Below are positions 35,801-48,000 of a stretch of DNA of 64,000 nucleotides, piece by piece. Source of the stretch: Gordionus sp. m RMFG-2023 (taxonomy: Eukaryota; Nematomorpha; Gordioida; Chordodea; Parachordodidae); contig NC_088776.1 in the NCBI RefSeq assembly GCF_954871325.1, forward strand, positions 26,088,508 to 26,152,507, written 5' to 3'. A program made the translations under genes and the position numbers. The notes under the pieces are model-generated. The model did not search any database. It saw only the letters and a list, made by a program, of their open reading frames with translations, and was not told where the DNA came from. Numbering within the stretch: position 1 is the stretch's first letter; each line of letters starts with the position of its first letter.

Positions 35801-36276
35801 TGATTAATATATAATTTTATACAAAGACGCCCCCTTTCGGGACAATATTTATACACTTTTCTAAACATTTTTATCGATTTTGAGAATGAAGATGGCCGCG
35901 TCCTAGATTAATTTTTTTTTATAAAAATAAAGGAAGAATTAAATAATGTCTACTAAAATTTTTTTAAAAATTGAAGGTCGTATTATTTCCAAAAAATTGT
36001 TTTTAGTCCTTATATATTAAATAAAATGACCGGTAGAATCTTTGTACGTAATTTTGATATTAAATTTGTTATTTACAATTATGTAGTTTTTAAGATATGC
36101 TTAATAGAATGAAGGCAGATAATGGTAAAAATACGTCATTTTTGCCACTTTGAACCCTAATATCTTCAAAAATATAAATGTTAGGAGGCACCTTTCTTTG
36201 CTTACCAAATTTTAAAAAAATCGAAAGGGGTCGGCCGAAAATCTCATTTTTTTGCTCATTTGATGTGGAATGACCC
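32851..36276 (-). mobile_element. Long-TIR DNA transposon, copy 2, unclassified superfamily
   Basis: Begins GGGTCATTCCATGACAAATC and ends TTTGATGTGGAATGACCC, so it shares its terminus with the element at 22377-25256. The inverted repeats are longer here, about 750 bp (32851-33610 and 35530-36276), and still closely matched, for example at GGACGCGGCCATCTTCATTC-like blocks. The flanks CAGT and CGGT could be a 4-bp duplication with one mismatch. Remains of the same transposase lie on the minus strand in the middle. Outside the first 50 bases the arms differ from copy 1, so the two are separate subfamilies. Confidence 0.9.
33725..35250 (-). pseudogene. Second copy of the long-TIR transposase-like gene (decayed)
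   Basis: The same order of blocks as in copy 1: DEISRIMLGKKDCVSI and IGFSKFASIRLK (35246-34989); FSDDKNRKNFINICHHEMNF, WHFSAIALGKSVCNGIGGT and RLAARASLQS (34475-34191); ENINVIYFE and LIPTDLHQFKSKMYSNS (about 34160-33970); and a C-terminal PSGPSNSFTFP segment near 33800. The CxC/His motif survives only in part. Frame changes and stops separate the blocks. Agreement of two diverged copies on the motifs supports a real former protein. Confidence 0.7.
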
Positions 36277-36280
36277 CGGT

Positions 36281-38794
36281 ATTACATCACAGTAAAATAT
36301 ATAATTCAACATTTATGATGATTTAAAACGCGAATCAAATATCGTTTATGAATGAAAATTTAATCTTTGCGATTGCGCCAATTTTTCAATAATTTGTTCT
36401 GAATGGGGTTAAATCTCAATGTTTAATAAGTAAAATTAGTCCATTCAATCGATTTTAAGATGTTCATACTTATGAGATAGGTTTTTATTCTCCGTAATAA
36501 AGCAAAGATTTTCTTTTTTACGTACTAATTGGTATCTTGCCAAAATATAATTTTAATATATTTGACAAAACTCCAAAATATATTTTAAAGTATGCCATGC
36601 TTGTATTGTTTCATGGAAGATTTAAATATAATCTTTCATACCAAGATTTAAATTTAGAAATTAATAGGCGATATTTATATATCCTCTAAAGGATTTATAG
36701 ATAATAGAATTTATAAATAAGTCGAGCCATTTGATGAATTACAAATCGTTAAATGATTTGACTCAAAAACTTATCCAAAAGAATAAAAACGGTTATGTAA
36801 GAGTAATCCTCAATAAAGTCCAAGTTTTATCCATAATATTACAACCATTTGTTTTTTTAGGTGCAAATCTAGGTTTACGAATTTCAATGTCATATTTCCT
36901 AGCTTTCGCCTCAATCACATAAATCTCTTGGAATAGTCGATATTATCTTTTTGTTTTCTAACTTATAATATATTAATAATCGCGATTATCATAGCTTCAG
37001 CCAAATCCCATTTTTTTGAAAAATATTGCATAAAATTGTGGTGTAAAATGCAAAAAATTCGGAGGTCATATTGAATCTAATTACGTATCTATTTCAGATG
37101 AAATATCTGTTTCAGCCCATTCTAATATTTATCCAAGGGCATAGACTCTTCCATATTCAAAAATGCTGTAACAGATTAATGTCCAAGGCTGCATTTTGCC
37201 GGGCACGCTTTTTACAATTTCATTCTTTTTGTGGTACAAGAAGTCTCAGACATAATTCTATCCAGCAAATTCATATATGAACATTTATTACACTCTAGGA
37301 AATCTGTCTAATCTTATTAGTAGAGATAAATTAAATAGAATTTCTTTGGAAGTTAAACTTTGGGATAAAATATTGATACACAAGGAAGAAATATTTAAAT
37401 TAATTTTAACTTTTTGCTAAAATTTAAAATACGCCACTAGTATTAAGTGCTCTTTTACAGTTATGCATAGAAAAATTCAAACATGGATCGCATACGAATT
37501 ATTTGCGTTGGAAAATGTCTTGCTTTCTAATTTTTTTTAATAATTATATAACAAAATTTTTTTATGTTAATATCTGAATGTTATTGTTTAAATTTATAGA
37601 TTTTATAGAAATATAAAATTAAAGAGGGGGTTTTGTTAAAAAAAAATGAAGACAAATTTTCATTTTGATATTAAAAAGTATTACGATTACGAAAGAACAA
37701 AATTTTACCTATTATATTTTCCGGGGGGGGGGGGGGGAGGGGTTACCCAAAAAATTCTCCCGTGTTTATGATATTGATAATGTATTAAATATTTACTATT
37801 CATTTGCATATAATATTTTGTAATAAATAGAATAAAATAGATAATCATCTTTAAATATCAAAGTTAATGCTGAATAGTTAAATTATTTAATGTATAATAT
37901 GAAAATAGAGATTGTCGGGCCACCACGGGTTGGGCCTAGATACCGCAAGTGTCAGGCTGGAGTTTTTCATTGCATGTCTTTAATTTAGATATTTTGACAA
38001 ATCGAGAAACATTTTATTTTTTATATGAATTTTTTACAATGCTTAGGTATTTTGTGTTGTGAGGATTATTGGAATCGAAATTTTATTGTTTCAGCTCTAT
38101 TAGTTTCGAAGAAATGAGCGTTTAAAGTGTAAAAAGACGCGTTGCTTAATTTTATAATACAGATAAAAATATAAATTATATACAAATATTTGGTGATATT
38201 GAAATAAAACACCATAATTTTTTTTAATTCACTATGTTACTAAAAAAAGGCTATAAATAAATATATCAAATGCTAATTTTGATCGAGTGTTTTTTTGGTA
38301 ATTTCTAGAAATCATATTTTGTTGTAAGCAAAAATTAAAATTTACTAAATACTACTATATACTTTCTTAAAAAAAATACTTAGGATTTGGAAGCGCTTCA
38401 TTTTTTGGAAAAATGGTTTTATTATCCTTTACCTTATAAAAAATCAATTCTACAACCATGGACGATTTATAGTTCTGTCTATCTAGCAACCAAATTTTTC
38501 AATAATTTCGTTATGTATTCGAATATTTTTTGAAAAATTTTTCGAAAAATAGTTAGATCGCATACTATTTTCTTGACATCTAGGAAAAATTAATTTTGCT
38601 CATTTTTTTGACGAGTATTAGCATTCCATATGAAAAAACTATGACTTCAAAGTTAATTATCAATTATACTCTTCCTTTTGATAGGATTGCTAAACTCAAT
38701 CTTCTACTTCATAAATAAATTTTAGTGATCAAAATATTATTCCTTGGAATTCTTCAAATCATAAATACTAAATATTATTGCCTTGTTCCTTGAT
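36281..38794. other. Upstream region of the syndapin gene, no other gene recognised
   Basis: AT-rich sequence of 2.5 kb before the start codon. It holds a run of about 16 G near 37721 and a hAT-like left end TAGAGATTGTCGGGCC near 37906. The promoter and transcription start must lie here or further up, but no TATA box or initiator can be chosen with confidence in such AT-rich DNA. Confidence 0.4.
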
Positions 38795-39065
38795 ATGTCG
38801 TACAAAACATCTCCTAACAATTCCCATTCACAGGGAGATGGATACCAGCCAGGTGGAGAGCTGGATGAAGCGGTAACGATGGGAGATTTAGGAACCAGTT
38901 TTTGGGATCTAGGACAATATAAACGTACAGTAAAAAGAATAGAGGATGGTTATAGACTTTCCACGGAATATTCAAGCATGTTGCAAGAGAGGGGCGCAAT
39001 TGAGGAAGGCTATGCTAAGGCCCTTCGAGCTTGGTCCAAGAAATGGGATGAGAAAATGGACAAAG
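38795..39065 (+). CDS. Syndapin exon 1 (start of F-BAR)
   Basis: The start is ATG at 38795; the frame is open for a few codons upstream, but no earlier ATG is present in it. Residues 1-33 are a variable leader and then [18 protein letters not shown] begins the F-BAR domain. The exon ends AAAG before GTATGC, phase 1, splitting a Gly codon completed in exon 2. Confidence 0.93.
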
Positions 39066-42000
39066 GTATGCAAATAAGTTTTTAATTTCTGAATAGTTTT
39101 GCTTATCCCTATTTAATATTTATAAAATTTGGAAGTTAGAGCATATATCAAAGGTTGGCGTGGAGTAGTCGGAATATTTATTTACACATTTTTTTTCAAA
39201 TGTTTTTTTAAAGTATCTATTTATAAATATTTATATCATAATTAACTGCACACGGTTTTGACTTGTTAGAGGTGGACATAGCTCAGGTTTGGAAAAGTAT
39301 CATGTTTAAAAAAATATTAATTAAAACTTCAATTAATCAAATGATAAGTTTTAATTAGTTGATTTATATATATATCTGTTAGCGGCAATGTGTTTTTCCC
39401 GGCAATGTGTATTTTTTCAACTTTAACTAATTTTTTGAGCGCGTTTTTTTAAATTTAAAAATCTGATTTTACTGGAAATTATTCCAGCATATTTAGAATA
39501 CCTATCTTATTAATTTTAAATAATTTTACCTTTAACTTTTGAGTCATTTATAATTTATATGAAAAATTTATGGAAAAACTAATATAAATTTTATTAAATT
39601 CGAAAGTTCAAGACAAAATTATCTGAAATTCATAGGGTTGATATTCCAAACATGATTGAATACATTTCCGATAAAATCCAATTTCTAAATAAAAAAAACG
39701 CGCTCAAAATATGGTTTAAAGATGAAAAAATACATTGCCGCTAACAATTTTATTGAGAATGATTTTATAGAGAGATGTATTTTTAGAGAATGATTTTATA
39801 GAGGTTTCATAGAGAATTATTTTATAAAGAATTTTTTTTAAGAATATGATTATTTTATAAAATGTTTTATCTATATAATATATGACATTTTTGTGTAAAT
39901 TTGTGTAATTATTACTTAGGCTCTGGATAGTCATAGGGACAAAAAAATTACAGTATTTGAAATAATTTTAAATATTAGAATTCTTATATAAGCGAATAAT
40001 TGGGTAATTTTTGTTATATAAAATTATTACAATCGGTACAGAAATTTGTTTGATTATCTTTGCACAAGGTTTTTCGATTATTAGAAGAATTAATGGTAGA
40101 ACAAAATTTTGACATGATTTGTGAGGAATTCGCGAAATTTATTTTTAAAGATAAGAATACAAAATAAAATAGAAAGTGTTGTTAAAAGTTACTTTGGCAA
40201 TGCAACTATAACTAAGTTAGTAGTTAAATTTGGGAAAATATAACTAGTTACTAGTTATCTTTTTTTAAAATAACTAGTCACTAGTTACAATTATTTTTCA
40301 TAAGTAATTAGCAATAGTTACTTCATAAAACATTAATAGAGCGCAGAGATAATATCATTATATTTGGTGGCATTAAAATATTAAGAGTTTAAATATAAAA
40401 TTGCATAATAATACAAAACTCTATTTTCGACTTTCAGAAAGTTTTCTAATCTTATATCATGTTTGAATAAAATTTTAGAAGGTTATAATTATATTAGTAT
40501 CTAGTGGATAGTAGATTCCGGGCTAACCGGATCAATACGTTAAATCTAATAATAAGTATTCATTGGCTAAGATTTAAATCAGTTCTGTATAATAATGTAG
40601 AAAGAGCGCCTGCCATTCCCGTGAGCCTGATTGACTTGGTCATACCAATTGAATATCAATTATCCAATAATAATGAACAATTTTTGTCATATGATAGTGG
40701 TCATCATGATCACCGATGCATCATATTTTCAACCATCAAAAATTTACAATTTTTATCAACATATAAGATAAATTGTATGAAGATGGCACATTCAAGACAT
40801 GCCCTCCTCGCTTCCAGCAAATATACACCATCCACGGGATGAAACAAAACCAATATCCTCGCTATTTATGTTCTGATAACGTCACATCGCCAGATTACAT
40901 TAATATTTTCAATCAAATAAAAAATTTCCAAATTTTTTTAAATTCTAAATTCATCATGATCGGCTTTGAATTAGCAGTGTTATCTGCTAAACATTTTTTT
41001 CCACTAACTGCAATGCACGGGTGCCTGTTTCATATGTCGCAATGCATATGGCGCACGGTTCAAAAATATCTGCTAATTTGCAATGCATACAAAACACAAA
41101 CAAATTTTGCTATGTACATAAAAATGTTAATGTCACTGGCATATGTATCAGTTGAGGATGCATGGATTCGAGAAATTATGTGCCTCTGAATACTATCAAG
41201 AAAATAGGGATATTCTCGCCCTCTTGATAAAATACTTTGAAGAGACGTGGATTGGAAAAATGATAGCGATTGAGAAGAGGTCGGCAATATCATTTATAGA
41301 TGGAATTACTACGAATCGACTCTCGTGAACCGAATACCAATAATTCAGTAGAGGGCTGGCATCGAAATTTTTCGTCTCATATAAGTTCCCATCATCCAAC
41401 TATCTGAAAATTTATAAAGAGTTAGTAATTATATTATATTATAAATTTTAAAAACTTTTTCAATTTTAGCTCTCAAAGACGAAGATAGCCTAAATTGTTA
41501 CTAATTGGAACAATATTCTATAGGTCTATTGGCTCCACTGTCAAAGAAAGAATATCGCGAAAGATCCAAAAGGATTTTTTTAATTTGTTGAAGATTTTCA
41601 TTCAAGAACCATGCTGGATTATTTAAGGGCTTTATCCCAAATATAAATTTAAATATTTAATTTAATCATATAATTGTATCTTTTATATTGGTATATTATT
41701 TATACTATGTTTATTTGGATTTATTATGAATAAAAATTTATTTTATATTTTGAAATGAATATTGCTAAGCTCTTATTTAGTAGATTATCTAGGTTTATCT
41801 TATAAAAACTTCTTATACAAAAGGTATTAATCATATTCTTTAAATAAAATTCTTTATAAAATAATTCTCTATAAAATACATTCTCTATAAAATCATTATC
41901 TGTAAAATCATTCTCTGTAAAATCTTTCTCTATAAAATCATTCTCTGTAAAATCATTTTCTATAAAATCATTCTTTGTAAAATCACTTTATATACTACAT

Positions 42001-45000
42001 TATAGAGAACTGCAAAGTAATTTTTTCGCAACCCGAGCCCGAATTAAAAAATCCTTTTGTCCGAGCCCGACCCGAGCCCAGCACACATTTTTTAGTCCAA
42101 ACCGCCCGACCCGAGCCCGATCCGAATAAAATTTTGCAATTTAAGTTTTAATATTATAATAAAAAAAAATTTATGTGTATTTATTCAGTTCAGCCACCTT
42201 AAATAAAAGTTTATTTGACGGCCATAATCTATTCAAGATATATATTAAGTTGCATTTTATTAAATTTGTAAAAAATATTATAAAACGATTAATATACAAG
42301 CGAATTTAAAAATTATAACGATTATATAATACAATAAGCATCATTTATGCGAATATAGAAATGATATAAAAGTTAATAAATATATAAAAATATAATGAAC
42401 ATATTATATTATATTGACTTCATCAATATCATTATCAAAATTATCACAAAGTGAATAATTATGATATATAAATAAAGAGGCGTCCAGTTTATCTGGCTTT
42501 AAACGAGTCCTTCTCTCCTCAAAGGCCCTACCAGCAGCTGAAAACGCCCTTTCACTGCTAGCCGCCTAAAATAATTTAATAAGATCATATTTTATGTATA
42601 AATATCTAACCTGTTGTTATTGAATTATATACATAAATAAATTTGCATATAATACAAATGACATAATTAAGTTTTTCTTTATTTTCATCATATATAAATG
42701 AAAATTTCTTCCATACATCGGATTTTCCATTAAGATTCTCCTTACTTTATACTCTTTTATCTTTATCTTTTCACCAATTTAATTTTGCATCCATTGAGAT
42801 ATTTTTTTTAATATGGCTTTGTCTAAAATCTAAAAAAAATATTTAAAATGACTTTAATCAATTAGACTGAAATAAACAGAGTTGGGCAGTACTGCGAATA
42901 CTTGTATCTAAAGATACATGATACAAGATCCCTTTATATCTTGTACTCAGTATATTTTGACATTTTTAATAAGATACTGATATCTGTATCTAAGATCCTT
43001 AATTCTTAAAAGAATCTTGTATCTTTTTCATTTTCTTGACAAAAGATACAGATACAGATTTTTTTTAATATTCATGTTTTAAATTTTACATATCACAGTA
43101 TACATCTTATTTTCTTTGAGAATCTTGTATTAATTTCCTAATTTTTTTCTGCTATATTTTAAAATATTGACAACCAAAATTAGCTGGAAAATTTACAACT
43201 CATATTAAGGTAGATAGATAAAAAAATAATAATACCAAAACGAAATAAGTAAAGATTATATTTTTTATATAAATGTAACTTAGAATATCATTACCAATTT
43301 TATATAATATTTTTTAATTTCTAGGATGATTAACATTTATGGTAGTGAAATTTAAATTAGAAATAAGTTCCCCTGAATCAAATCCCAATCTTAAATTTTA
43401 TATGGAAATTTTTTAAAACAAATGTTAAAAAAGACAATGTATAATAGGCTAGATAAATAATGAATAAAACTTATCTTTAGTACATAAAATATGTCTTATC
43501 TTGTAATTCACGGGAAACACACAATTTAGTGATAAAATAGTTTGGTATCCGGTTGTTAGGTTTATAAAATAATAATTAATAATGACATGACATGTTTATA
43601 TGATTGACATTTTAATCCTAAAATGTGATAAATATTAAATAATATGATTTTATAATTAATATTATAAATTATACTGACTATTTAAGATATTAATATTATT
43701 ATTTATTTTCGGGTCGGACAGCTTTTACAACCCGACCCGAGCCCGAACCCGAAAAAATTTTTTTTTGATGGGTCGGGCTACGGACAGCCCGTGCAGTTCT
43801 CTACTACATTCTCTATAATTGACATTCCCTATAATTGTTTTCTCTATAAAAATTTCTCTGTAAAATACATTCTCTATAAAATACATTCTCTATCGACATT
43901 GTCTATAATTGTTTTCTCTATAAAAATTTCTCTGTAAAATACATTCTCTATAAAATACATTCTCTATCGACATTCTCTATAATTGTTTTCTCTGTAATGA
44001 CGGGATACCATAAGCATCTATGTGTTTTTCCGGTTATTTTTTTAACTTTAAATTATTTTTTGAGTACGTTTTTTAAAATTTAAAATTTGATTTTACCGGA
44101 AATATATTCCAGTATGTTTAGAATACCTATATTAAGAATTGTAGACAATTTTGTCTTTAGCCTATAAGTCATTTATAATTTTTATAAAAAATATATGGAA
44201 AAACTTATATAAATTATATTAAGTTCTAAGGTTTATGGCAAAATTGTCGGAAATTAATAATATATATTCCTAAACATGCTGGAATATATTTTCGGTGAAA
44301 TCAGATTTTTAAATTTAAAAAAACGCACTCAAAAAATAATTTAAAGTTGAAAAAATAACACATTGCTGCTAACATATCGTCGGTCTAGAATTGAAGTGCT
44401 CACTCGAAATTTTCAAAATTTGTGAGTTAGAAGTGGATAATAACTTATTTATTCCCAATATATATAAAAATTAAACTAGATTAAAAAATATTCATTTTTA
44501 CCAAAGTTATAGCTCTGTCAAAATTGATCAATAAGCTTTTCCTATATTTGATTTTAAACTTTAATGTTAATTTTCTCATTTTAAACATTTGCGCAAGTGG
44601 ATCGCTCCAATTCTACGTCGACGATATATGTATTAATATTAAAGAAACCTGGGTTTTTAATTATTCTAAAATTAATATAAAAGTTTGCGTATATTTAATA
44701 GATTAAATATTAGATTTTTAAGAATATAATTTGTGATCTATAATTCTTTGAAATTGTATCGTATTTGTTTATCGATATTTTTTTGAACATGGTTCCAATG
44801 TTTTTGTTCACTTTACAATCTCGGGGGGTGGGGGGCTCAAAATTGACCTTCTTTTTTGTATCTACCATTAAAAATTTTCAGATGACTTGAACCTCTGCCC
44901 CCCCCCCCCCCCCCACTAGAGAAAAAAATAAAAAAGTATAGGATTTTGATACTAGATATATTCTATATAATTACGTAATTTTTAATCATCTTTAAATTAA

Positions 45001-48000
45001 TGATTAAACTATGTTTGGTATTGTTTTATTTTTTGTTATTTTTGCATTTTAAATTATTATTTGAGCGCGTTATTTTAAATTCAAAAATCCGATTTTGCCG
45101 AAAATGCATTTTGATAGGTGTATAATACCCACCTTATAAATTTCAGACAATTTTATAATAAACTTTAAAAATTTTTTAATTTAAAATGCAAAACCTACTG
45201 CGCATGTCGGGAACACCTATTAAACTATCACCTTACCTATTTTTTTAATAGATATAGTAAAAATATGAAATATGGTATATAGGCAATTTGGCTTGATCGA
45301 CACTCTTGACAAAAATTATCAAAAAATTTTTATTTCATATTAAATCTTCAAAAATGTTAAATTTTAAGGTTAACATAACATAATAAATGTTGAAAATATT
45401 AGTAGAATAAATATAATAAAAATTAATGTATTAGGCCCAGAATATGGGACGATGCATTCTGCTTGGAAATGCTCCCTCAACGAATCTGAACGCTTAGCCA
45501 GGATTCATATAAGTATACGCGATGGGCTATCAGCTCATGTCCTGAGAGCCATTAAAGATTGGCAAAAGGAAAATTTTCATAGATCCGTCGTTCCCCTCAA
45601 CCAAATCAAAGAAGCTAAAGAAATGGAAGAAACATTTAGGAAGGTTGATATCATAAAAATACTTCTTAACCCTTCATTAAACAGGTCAAAAAAAATCACG
45701 CGAATTAATAGATGAGGTCCCTCAGACCCTAATACAGCACTATATATTAAAATCAAATTTATTTGTAGCTTCCATATTTTAAAACTATAAGTTAATGATT
45801 TAACTGTTATTTTAATAATTAAATGTTAATTTGTTATTATATGACAGTTCTTATCAAGGGAGTCAAAAAAGTGACAAATTATTTTAAAATGTCAAAATGT
45901 GATTAAAAAAATATATAAATAAAATTGATGATGTAAAAATGTTTATCTAAGGTTCAAATATAATATAACTTTTATTAATAAAAATAAAATATAAAAAATG
46001 TTTATTTATGCTTAATATATGAACAGGTGGGGTCTATTGACCCCAAGCCCCAAAAAACTCATAACTTTTAAACTACTGAAAAAAATCAAAAAATGCTAGG
46101 CTACTAAATGGATTCAGGCAAAAATATTGAAAGAATTTTAAGTAATAACGTTTTTTAAATGACTGGTGTCTGAGTCCCACCTGTGAAATGAAGGGTTAAT
46201 TCTTGAAATGATTAAATATTATTTTGCTAATTCACGGATTATTCTATTAAATTATTTTAAAAAAATACTTTGCTTGGCTTAGACTCAAAAACCATGGGCA
46301 AAATTATACAAAAAAGTTTTAGAAACAAAGAAATTTTATCATTTAATGTGTAAATATGAAAAAACGGCCGTAATTCAAGAAAGTAATTCAAGATCTGATA
46401 CTAGTAAATCTCCAGAGGAAGTAATATAACGTCTTTTTTTTGTACTTCAATCTGTTTAATGGCTTTGGCTAACTGTTAATTAACATACCATTTATGGTAA
46501 TTGATTTTGAAATAAAATTTTATCCATTTCTTATTTTATTAAAATAATCGAATTAATTTATTTAGATCAGAGTTTGGAACCAGATCCTGGAACTTTCCTA
46601 AAAATTATAAAAGAGAACCCATTTTAAAATTTTTAGGAACCGGTTCTAACAAATGTTCGAGTAATTTATTTATATATATTGTTTAAAATGTTGTGTGATT
46701 CATTTTAGACTTATTTTGTTTAACTTTTATTTGATTACTTTAATAGAATTTTAAACCGGAGCCCGAAACCCTGGAACCACATTAAATTTCAAAACTGAAA
46801 CCAGAACCATTTTTGGTCATGTTTCAAACTCTGGTTTAAATGATAATTATAATGGGGATTATAATGAGCTTTATAAAAATGTAGATTTTCTTCATCCTAT
46901 TGTTTTTTTTTGCAAATTAATAACTATTTTCTTTTATATTCTAAAAATGCTAAATAATATGTTCAGCCTGTCTGTTACAGGCGCGTACGCAGGAATTTAC
47001 TATGGGTAGGAGGAGTGGCAATTAAATTTTTTTTAGATTATTCTAGGAGTTATTTAGAATATCTTAAGTATAAAAAATTTATTAGGACTAGTGACTATAA
47101 AATATTAAATTATATTATTTGTAAAAAAATATAAATTTTTATGAAAAGAATGACAAGCATAGGATGGAAAACTATGAGGTTGGGAAATAGGGATTTATTA
47201 TTTTTATCTGCTGTATTTGTCGAGGGAGTTATATAAATTTATATTATATTGAAAAAAAATTTGGAAATATACACGAAAATAGTTACGAACTGCATGTAAA
47301 TAAGCTTACAAAATATTCATGAAAAAAATTATGATGTATTAAAAATATAGGAAAAAATAAAATTATGAAGCTTATTATAAATTTATAATGTAAAATTCAA
47401 TTTTGATTGGGATTGAGCTGATTTCCCAATGATTTTATAATGCATGGCATGAACTCCTTATGTATATATTAAGAACTTCTAACGCCCATTAAATCTATTT
47501 TCAGAGGTAGTACTTGCACGGTTTTTAAACACCTTGATTTGAGTTGATTTAAAAAAAACGGCTAACTCAAGTTTTGCAGTGAAAAAGTTTCAAATGATTT
47601 GGTGGCAATTTTTTTTAAATGGTAGATAATAAATATAACGTCAAAGAAAATTTGAAATCGATTTTATTCATAGAATAAATTAGTAGTGTATTTATTGCTA
47701 TGAATGTGATAAATAAATGTAAATTGGAATATATATGTGACAAGAGGTAGGAATCAGTAATATTTTTGAAAAATATATAGCCGGCATCTGAATTTTCCCC
47801 GCTTTCTTACGCGCCTTCTGTTAGGATCATCTGAGTAAATCAAAGTTTTAATAAAAATTTATGTATGTAACTTTTAGAATTTAACGAATGCATTAATTTA
47901 CTATTGATTGTTTTTCCGAACCCTCTTATATTATCATACCTCCACCTCAATGCAATGTTGTCAGCGACGAAGAAAATATAGAGGATAATTAGATAATTCT

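Larger units (their letters stand above)
39378..44373 (+). mobile_element. Mutator-like element (MULE) with foldback-type ends, in syndapin intron 1
   Basis: Starts GTTAGCGGCAATGTGTT and ends AACACATTGCTGCTAAC. Each end is a block of about 365 bp that is itself palindromic (39378-39745 and about 44010-44373), with GAGCGCGTTTTTT and ATTCCAGCATATTTAGAAT words, and next to each is an array of 16-30 bp repeats in opposite orientation. The enclosed 40500-41430 encodes a decayed MULE transposase on the plus strand. A 1.8-kb hAT has landed in the right repeat array. No clear 9-bp target duplication was found. The transposase is in the same direction as the host gene. Confidence 0.82.
39066..45434 (+). 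other. Syndapin intron 1, filled by a MULE and MITEs
   Basis: A 6.4-kb intron running from GTATGC to TATTAG. Most of it is a Mutator-like element with a nested hAT, followed by a palindromic MITE, paired G and C runs, and a fragment related to the MULE ends. These are listed separately. Confidence 0.85.

Noticed and set aside
40773-41189. Treating the MULE open frames as a host gene
   Set aside because: DGTFKTCPP and GCLFHMSQC motifs identify a transposase, the frames shift several times, and it lies inside a transposon.
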